A DNA stretch of 64,000 nt from Nocardioides sp. TF02-7 (lineage in GTDB: Bacteria; Actinomycetota; Actinomycetes; Propionibacteriales; Nocardioidaceae): the NCBI RefSeq assembly GCF_022437945.1, contig NZ_CP092535.1, positions 1,798,001-1,862,000 of the forward strand. The letters are read 5' to 3'. The notes under the pieces are model-generated. The model had not been told where the DNA came from. It saw only the letters and a list, made by a program, of their open reading frames with translations, and did not search any database. Shown here piece after piece: positions 58,661-64,000 of this stretch; position 1 is the stretch's first letter, and each line of letters opens with the position of its first letter. A program made the translations under genes and the position numbers.

Positions 58661-61330
58661 GTGAGCCTCGCCGAGGTCCCTCCGCCGGAGGACGAGTGGG
58701 GCGACGGGCCGGCGCCCTACGCCCCGGGTGAGGCCCCCACCGGCGGGCGCACGCCGCCGCAGGACCTCGCCGCCGAGCAGTCCGTGCTCGGCGCGATGAT
58801 GATCTCCAAGGACGCCATCGCCGACGTGCTCGAGGCGGTCCGGGGCGCCGACTACTACCGCCCGGCGCACGAGTCGATCCACGACGCGATCATCGACCTC
58901 TACGGCCGCGGCGAGCCGGCCGACATGGTGACCGTGGCCAGCGAGCTGCAGCGCCGCGGGGAGCTGCAGAAGATCGGCGGCGCGCCGTACCTCCACACCC
59001 TCGCCGCCAACGTCCCGATCGCCGCCAACGCCGGCTACTACGCCGCGATCGTCCGGGGAGAAGGCGATCCTGCGCCGCCTCGTCGACGCCGGCACCAAGA
59101 TCGTCCAGATCGGCTACGCCGGCGAGGGCGAGGTCGACCACATCGTCGACCAGGCGCAGGCCGAGGTCTACCAGGTCACCGACCGCCGCAAGGCCGAGGA
59201 CTACTCGCCCCTCAGCGACATCATGGACAGCGTCCTCGACGAGATCGAGGCGATCGAGAACCGCGAAGCCGGCATCTACGGCGTCCCCACCGGCTTCGCC
59301 GACCTCGACGAGCTCACCAACGGCCTCCACTCCGGCCAGATGATCGTCGTCGCGGCGAGGCCCGCGATGGGGAAATCGACGCTGGCTCTCGACCTGTGCC
59401 GGGCCGCGTCGATCCACAACAACCTGACCAGCTGCTTCTTCAGCCTGGAGATGACGCGCTCGGAGATCACGATGCGTCTGCTGTCGGCGGAGGCGCGGAT
59501 CCCCCTCAACCACATCCGCAACGGCAAGATGTCGCAGGAGGAGTGGGACCGGCTGGCCCGCCACGTCTCCAAGGTCTCGTCGGCGCCGATGTTCATCGAC
59601 GACTCGCCCAACATGACGATGATGGAGATCCGGGCGAAGGCGCGGCGGCTCAAGCAGCGCCACGACCTCAAGCTCGTCGTCATCGACTATCTGCAGCTGA
59701 TGACGTCGGGCAAGAAGGTCGAGTCCCGCCAGCTCGAGGTCTCGGAGTTCTCCCCGCCAGATCAAGCTCCTCGCCAAGGAGCTCGAGGTCCCGATCATCG
59801 CGCTGTCGCAGCTCAACCGTGGCCCGGAGCAGCGTGCCGACAAGCGGCCGATGATGAGCGACCTGCGCGAGTCGGGCTGCCTGACGGCCGACACCCGGCT
59901 GATGCGCGCCGACACCAACGCCGAGATCACGCTCGGCGAGCTGATGGAGACCGGTGTCAAGGACGTCCCCGTCTGGGCGCTCGACGACCGGCTCAAGCTG
60001 GTGCCACGCACGCTGACGCACGCCTTCCCGAGCGGGACGAAGCCGGTCTATGAAGTAGCCCTCGCCTCGGGTCGCCGCGTGAAGGCGACCGCGAACCACC
60101 CGTTCCTCACTCACGACGGCTGGATCCCGCTCGCTGAACTGACGCCCGGAAGCCGCGTCGGTGTTATCCGCCATGTCCCGCCCCCGCTTCGAATCACGCC
60201 GCGAGATCCCAACGAGATCGTTCTCCTGGGCCACATGATCGGCGATGGGTCATTCGTGAAGCGGCAGCCCATCCGCTACGCCAGCACCGACGAGCACAAC
60301 CTGCAGACCGTGGCCTGGGCAGCGCGACAGCTGTTCGGGATCACGGCGGTGCGCGATGACTATCCAGCAGCCAAGGTCACGTCGCTCCGCCTCCCGGCGC
60401 CGTACCGACTCACTCATGGCAAGCGAAACCCGATAGCCGCGTGGCTAGACGAAATGGGCCTGTTCGGGCTGAGGAGTCATGAGAAGTTCGTCCCTGACTG
60501 GGTGTTCGGTCTCCCCAAGGAGCAGCTCGCACTGTTCCTGCGGAGTTTGTGGGCGACCGACGGTTGCGTCCACCTCGACCGCAAGGTCGGCAAGGGGACC
60601 GTTTTTCTACGCCACGTCCAGCAGGCGTCTCGCAGATGACGTCGCGCGGCTGCTCCTTCGGTTCAACGTCTTCACCAGTATCACGATGCACCAGAAGTCG
60701 GGTTATCGACCTGGGTATCAGGTTCACGTGAGCGGTGCCGAGAACCAGATGCGGTTCTTGGACGACGTAGGAGTCTCGGGCGCCAGGGAGGCGAAGGCCG
60801 ACGCGTTGGCCGAGTTCCTCCGCGACGTGACAAGTCGGCCGGGCGCGGACACTGTCCCCATCGAGGTCTGGGACAGGGTCCGTGATGCCGTCAGGACCGA
60901 CGAGCGCGCTCTCCGCGAGATCACCACGTCAGTGGGGCGGATGAGCACCCTGGAGAAAGCGGCTCCTAGTCGCCAGCGGCTGTTCCGAGTGGCTGCGATC
61001 CTCGGCGACAACGACCTCGCGCTCATGGCCACCAATGACGTCCATTGGGACACGGTCAAGTCTGTGGAGCTGATCGGCGAGATGCCGGTGTACGACGCGA
61101 CCGTGCTCGGGGTCCACAACTTCGTTGCGGAGGGGATTGCCCTGCACAACTCCATAGAACAGGACGCCGACATGGTGATCCTGCTCCACCGCGACGATGT
61201 CTTCGAGAAGGAGTCGACCCGTCCAGGCGAGGCCGACCTGATCGTCGCCAAGCACCGCAACGGCGCGACCCGCGACATCGTCGTCGCGTTCCAGGGTCAC
61301 TACAGCCGGTTCGTCGACATGGCGCACTGA
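58661..61330 (+). CDS. dnaB: Replicative DNA helicase DnaB with intein (three extra bases)
   Basis: DnaB unwinds DNA at the fork. N-domain: [13 protein letters not shown]. RecA-like domain: [11 protein letters not shown] (Walker A), V-V-I-D-Y-L-Q-L-M and, after repair, [12 protein letters not shown]. The extein is about 464 residues, interrupted after R-E-S-G by an intein and resuming [12 protein letters not shown]. Extra bases at 59055-59058 (G), 59752-59755 (C) and 60602-60606 (T, inside the intein) break the frame; removing each restores conserved sequence. The GTG at 58661 is preferred to 58652 because GGGAAGG sits at better spacing. An essential gene, so the breaks are probably sequence errors. 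Confidence 0.93.
59878..61150 (+). other. DnaB intein with LAGLIDADG homing endonuclease domain
   Basis: About 424 residues after removing one T at 60602-60606. Block A starts at Cys1 (C-L-T-A-D-T-R-L-M). Block B is K-A-T-A-N-H-P-F-L (TxxH). The endonuclease motifs are [11 protein letters not shown] and [11 protein letters not shown]. Block F is [15 protein letters not shown]. Block G ends H-N before extein S+1. The insertion point between R-E-S-G and S-I-E-Q-D-A-D is the site known for the Synechocystis DnaB intein. Codon use is visibly less GC-rich than in the exteins, a sign of transfer. Confidence 0.93.
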
Positions 61331-61400
61331 TATGAGCCGCCGACATCTTAATGTCAGTAGTCGCGACAGCAGTTGTCAGTAGGACGGCGACACCGCGTCG

Positions 61401-61971
61401 ATGCCCTTGCCGCCATGCCAGAACCCTCTTCACAGGGGGCACCGAATCCCGAATCGAGACCGGCAAATCGAACTAGGCCCAGACCTCGTGGACCTCGCCA
61501 TCGGCATCCTGGACGACATGCACCCTGCGGGTCGGCGCTGAGGGCGACCCCGGCCTGCTCGGCGTGGAGCCGCTGCTGGGCCTCACCGACCTCACCGAGC
61601 TGCACCTGACCCGGACCACCCGCAACGCCGACCTGACCCCGCTCGCCGAGGTCGGCGTACGGCGGCTCCGGCTCGACCTCGACGGCGCCGACGGGTCGCT
61701 CCTCCTCGACATGCCGAACCTCGAGCGGCTGCTGCTGTCCGTGGAGGCGGCCCGGAAGGACAACGCCGATCTCGTCGTCGCCCTGGCGCGCAAGGGAGTG
61801 CGCGTGACGCTCTACCGCCACAAGCAAGCCGCCTTCCCCGGGCTCCTCGACCAGGTCGACCAGGGCGCCGACCTCTTCCTGGCGGAGGCCGGCGGCTATC
61901 TCGGTCTGACCAGCGACGACTCCGCAGTGGACCGGCTCGGACGCGCCCTCCGCTCCAACCTCGTGCCGTAG
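61401..61971 (+). pseudogene. Hypothetical protein with leucine-rich-like pattern, probably frameshifted or truncated
   Basis: The main open part (from about 61526) reads T-L-R-V-G-A-E-G-D-P-G-L-L-G-V-E-P-L-L-G, then L-T-D-L-T-E-L-H-L-T-R-T-T and V-R-R-L-R-L-D-L-D-G, ending at 61971. The regular Leu spacing suggests a repeat protein. An ATG-started segment in another frame (M-P-L-P-P-C-Q-N, then L-G-P-D-L-V-D-L-A-I-G-I-L-D-D-M-H-P-A) ends just before it and looks like its N-terminus, separated by an indel near 61530. The alternative is a GTG start at 61564 giving 135 residues. No family recognised. Confidence 0.45.
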
Positions 61972-62038
61972 CCGCAGCAGCGGGTGTGTAACGCCTCGAC
62001 AGGTAGGGGTGAGACTCATCCCGTCCAGAGGAGGACCC

Positions 62039-62875
62039 GTGCACCCCGAGACCACAGATGACGACGTCGGCCGACTGGTGCGCGCCGCGGCTCCCGCCGT
62101 CGAGGCGCCGGCCGAACCTGCCGTCGACCGGGTGTGGAACCGGGTGGCGGCGGTCGTGTACGACGTGGCCCCGCGGCGGCGCCGCCGCGGCCGGTTGGTC
62201 GCCGGTACGGGCGTCGCCGCGCTGGTCCTCGGGGCCGGTGGGGTCGCGGCCGCGGACATGTGGAGCGCCCACACCGGTCGGCCGGTGACCGACCCGGAGG
62301 TCGAGGAGCTCAGCGGACCCGGTGAGCACATCGACCCGATGGCTCCGGACTACGTGGAGGTCTACGACGAGCTGACCGCCGACATCGACTTCCCCGACGC
62401 ACGGAGTCGTGCGGTCTCCCGCGAGATCGAGCTGGAGATCCACGACCGGGACGTCGCCGACGCCCGTCGGTCCGGCGACATTATCGGGGAGGTCAGCGGC
62501 GGCATCCGCGCCCAGGCCGCCCGCGACGCCATCTGCTCCTGGGGCAACGAGTGGGCCGAAGCGACTGCTTCCGGAGACACCGCCGGCCGCGAGCAGGCGA
62601 TCGCCGCGCTGCAGCTCTCCGTGTCCTGGTCCGCCGTCACCGACATCGACGCCGAGCAGACCTACGGACCCAGCGAGACGTGGACCGATCCCGACAGCGG
62701 TCGCACGCGCGTCTTCCACCCGCACGAGACGGAGTTCGCCTACCTGCCGCGGGTGGTGGCGGCGGCGGACGGTCGCGACCTGGCCGTGATGGGGACGCTC
62801 CTGGAGGACTGCTGGGAGGAGCTGGTTCCGGCTCTGCCCCGGCAGTCGGCTCCTGCGGTCGAGGGGCAGCGCTGA
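62039..62875 (+). CDS. Putative anti-sigma / membrane protein paired with downstream sigma factor
   Basis: 278 residues. The GTG at 62039 has GAGGAGGA just upstream. The N-terminal cytoplasmic part (H-P-E-T-T-D-D-D-V-G-R-L-V-R-A-A-A-P) is followed by a basic stretch (P-R-R-R-R-R-G-R) and one membrane segment (L-V-A-G-T-G-V-A-A-L-V-L-G-A-G-G-V-A-A-A). An acidic extracytoplasmic domain follows. The sigma gene starts 1 bp after its stop, so the two form a unit. An anti-sigma role is inferred from topology and pairing; no known domain is recognised. Confidence 0.6.
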   Translation: MHPETTDDDVGRLVRAAAPAVEAPAEPAVDRVWNRVAAVVYDVAPRRRRRGRLVAGTGVAALVLGAGGVAAADMWSAHTGRPVTDPEVEELSGPGEHIDPMAPDYVEVYDELTADIDFPDARSRAVSREIELEIHDRDVADARRSGDIIGEVSGGIRAQAARDAICSWGNEWAEATASGDTAGREQAIAALQLSVSWSAVTDIDAEQTYGPSETWTDPDSGRTRVFHPHETEFAYLPRVVAAADGRDLAVMGTLLEDCWEELVPALPRQSAPAVEGQR

Positions 62876-62876
62876 C

Positions 62877-63455
62877 GTGAGCCGCCAGATCAGCACGGCC
62901 GAGTTCGAGGAGCTCTACCGCAGCACGGTCCGCGACCTCTTCGCCTACGTGGGGCGGCGCTCCCGCGGAGACGTGGAGGACCTGGTCGCCGAGGTCTACG
63001 CAGTGGCGTGGCGGCGGCGGGCGGACCTGCCCGCTCCGGTGCTCCGGCGGGCATGGCTGTTCGGGGTCGCGCGCACCCTGGTCGCGACCGACGCCCGGCA
63101 CCGGGCGCAGGAGGGAGCCGCGCACGAGGGAGCGGCGAGCCTGCCGGCCGCGTCAGCGCCTGTGGGCGAGGAGTCGGACGCGGCAGCGGTCGTGAGAGCG
63201 GCGATGGCCGACCTCTCGGCCAACGACCGCGAGGTGCTCCAGCTCGTGGAGTGGGAGCGCCTCACCCATGCCGAGCTCGCCGTCGCCCTCGGCGTCCGTC
63301 CCGGAGCAGCGCGGGTCCGCCTCCACCGGGCCCGCCAGGCGCTCGCACGGGACAAGCGCGTGCAGGCGTTGCTCGGCACGGGCGGCGCGCCGAGGACCAC
63401 GGCCCCCGTCGACACCGACGGCGCGGTCAGCCGCGGCCGCAGCGCGCGTCGATGA
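62877..63455 (+). CDS. ECF-type RNA polymerase sigma factor
   Basis: 192 residues. Region 2: F-E-E-L-Y-R-S-T-V-R-D-L-F-A-Y-V-G-R-R and E-D-L-V-A-E-V-Y-A-V-A-W-R-R-R. Region 4: L-S-A-N-D-R-E-V-L-Q-L-V-E-W-E-R-L-T and A-L-G-V-R-P-G-A-A-R-V-R-L-H-R-A-R. The GTG start follows the putative anti-sigma stop by one base. Its regulon is unknown. Confidence 0.85.
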   Translation: MSRQISTAEFEELYRSTVRDLFAYVGRRSRGDVEDLVAEVYAVAWRRRADLPAPVLRRAWLFGVARTLVATDARHRAQEGAAHEGAASLPAASAPVGEESDAAAVVRAAMADLSANDREVLQLVEWERLTHAELAVALGVRPGAARVRLHRARQALARDKRVQALLGTGGAPRTTAPVDTDGAVSRGRSARR

Positions 63456-63537
63456 CCGCCTGCGCATCGGCGGGCAGGGTCGCGGGATCACGGAGGAACC
63501 GCGCGGACCGGCAGACCCGCACGAGGCCCGCCCACAC
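63427..63537 (-). CDS. Possible small or frameshifted ORF facing the sigma gene
   Basis: Within the otherwise gene-free stretch 63456-63780, the minus strand can be read from a GTG at 63537 as a 36-residue peptide with R-S-A-R-F-L-R-D-P-A-T-L-P-A-D-A and ending R-C-G-R-G. Composition looks protein-like and the frame is open upstream to about 63600 without an ATG. It overlaps the sigma gene's 3' end. Weak evidence; it may be chance or the end of a broken gene. Confidence 0.25.
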   Translation of the reverse strand: MWAGLVRVCRSARFLRDPATLPADAQAVIDARCGRG

Positions 63538-63780
63538 CTTCCGGTAGAGCAGGTACGCCGCGCCGCGCGCCGTACGCCGGGCAGGACGACCCCGACGGTG
63601 CTAGCGTGAGCACCGTCGCGACGCCGTTCGTCGCGACCTGCGCTTCCAGGTGGGACGACCGCCTGAATCATCGCGGAGAGGCCTGCTGCTGCGGGACACG
63701 TCCGGATGGGGTGCGGCACCGTCAGGTGCGCTACTCATCGTGCCGGTGCATCACACCGGCTGACGGAAGGACATGGCCTC

Positions 63781-64000
63781 ATGACTGCCAAGGACGAGAA
63801 GAACCTCCAGCAGGTCGTCGACAAGCTCGCGTCGATGGACGAGCCCCGCCGCTCGGTCATGCAGCGGGTGCACGACGTGATCGTGGCCGCCGGACCGGAG
63901 CTGAAGCCGCGGATCTGGTACGGCATGCCCGCCTACGCGATGTCGGCGGGTGCTCCGGCGCTGCTGTCGCTCCGCAACGACGAGAGGATGAACCTCGGGC
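63781..64000 (+). CDS. DUF1801 (YdhG-like) domain protein, partial
   Basis: The first 73 codons; it continues past the right edge. It starts MTAKDEKNLQQVVDKLASMD, with V-A-A-G-P-E-L-K-P-R-I-W-Y-G-M-P-A-Y, the K/R-x-W-Y-G-M-P motif of DUF1801 proteins (relatives of YdhG/frataxin-like iron proteins). Function uncertain. Confidence 0.75.
   Translation, partial: MTAKDEKNLQQVVDKLASMDEPRRSVMQRVHDVIVAAGPELKPRIWYGMPAYAMSAGAPALLSLRNDERMNLG

Overview
The window is high-GC actinobacterial chromosome around the replication origin. Gene content and order (gyrA-gyrB-recF-gnd-dnaN-dnaA | rpmH-rnpA-yidD-yidC-jag-rsmG-parA-parB ... trxA-trxB-sigM-murJ-pcnA ... ino1-ponA ... rpsF-ssb-rpsR-rplI-dnaB) are those of actinobacteria with a Streptomyces-like layout. 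GC-rich codon use, frequent GTG starts, the DLW-39 microprotein and the protein types seen suggest the Nocardioidaceae (Nocardioides or a relative). The family is an inference.

Layout. 1-7.3 kb: partial rhomboid protease, peptidyl-prolyl isomerase, DUF3817 and SURF1 genes, a 240-bp array of 22-bp repeats, a FadR-type regulator with a fatty-acid hydroxylase and an MBL-fold hydrolase, a lipoprotein, tRNA-Ala and tRNA-Ile flanking DLW-39, and DUF3566. 7.3-19 kb: gyrA, gyrB, dciA, recF, gnd, dnaN and dnaA on the minus strand, with DnaA-box-like sequences on both sides of dnaA (oriC). 19-24.5 kb: rpmH to parB on the plus strand with three parS sites. 24.5-38 kb: plsC, an aminotransferase, a GNAT protein, thioredoxin and its reductase, SigM with an anti-sigma-like protein, a very long MurJ-pseudokinase gene, a DUF6049-like protein and the CCA-adding enzyme. 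38-47.7 kb: ino1 with its PadR neighbour, a class A penicillin-binding protein, a GT87-like membrane protein, a truncated DUF559 gene, and an alanine-racemase-like/FemX pair. 47.7-53.4 kb: a MarR-like protein, endonuclease IV, metX-metY, an SDR and a divergent XRE regulator. 53.4-61.3 kb: rpsF-ssb-rpsR-rplI, a lipoprotein, a membrane protein plus MATE exporter, and dnaB carrying a full-length intein. 61.3-64 kb: a damaged hypothetical gene, a second sigma/putative anti-sigma pair and a partial DUF1801 gene.

How it fits together. The core set starts replication (DnaA, DnaN, DciA, DnaB, gyrase), segregates origins (ParA, ParB, parS), inserts membrane proteins (YidC, Jag, YidD) and builds the wall (MurJ, PonA, FemX). 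SigM and thioredoxin form a redox/envelope-stress neighbourhood.

Main caveat: roughly thirty genes, several of them essential (dnaB, murJ, yidC, pcnA), are broken by single-base indels, most of them extra bases in G or C runs. These are most simply sequence errors, so I describe such genes as one locus each. Main unusual signals: the 22-bp mirror-symmetric repeat array at 2.5 kb, an 88-bp multi-hairpin element present twice at convergent gene ends (27.4 and 56.1 kb), a 90-bp palindrome beside tRNA-Ala, a tandem repeat plus perfect 20-bp hairpin at 38.8 kb, and the dnaB intein.
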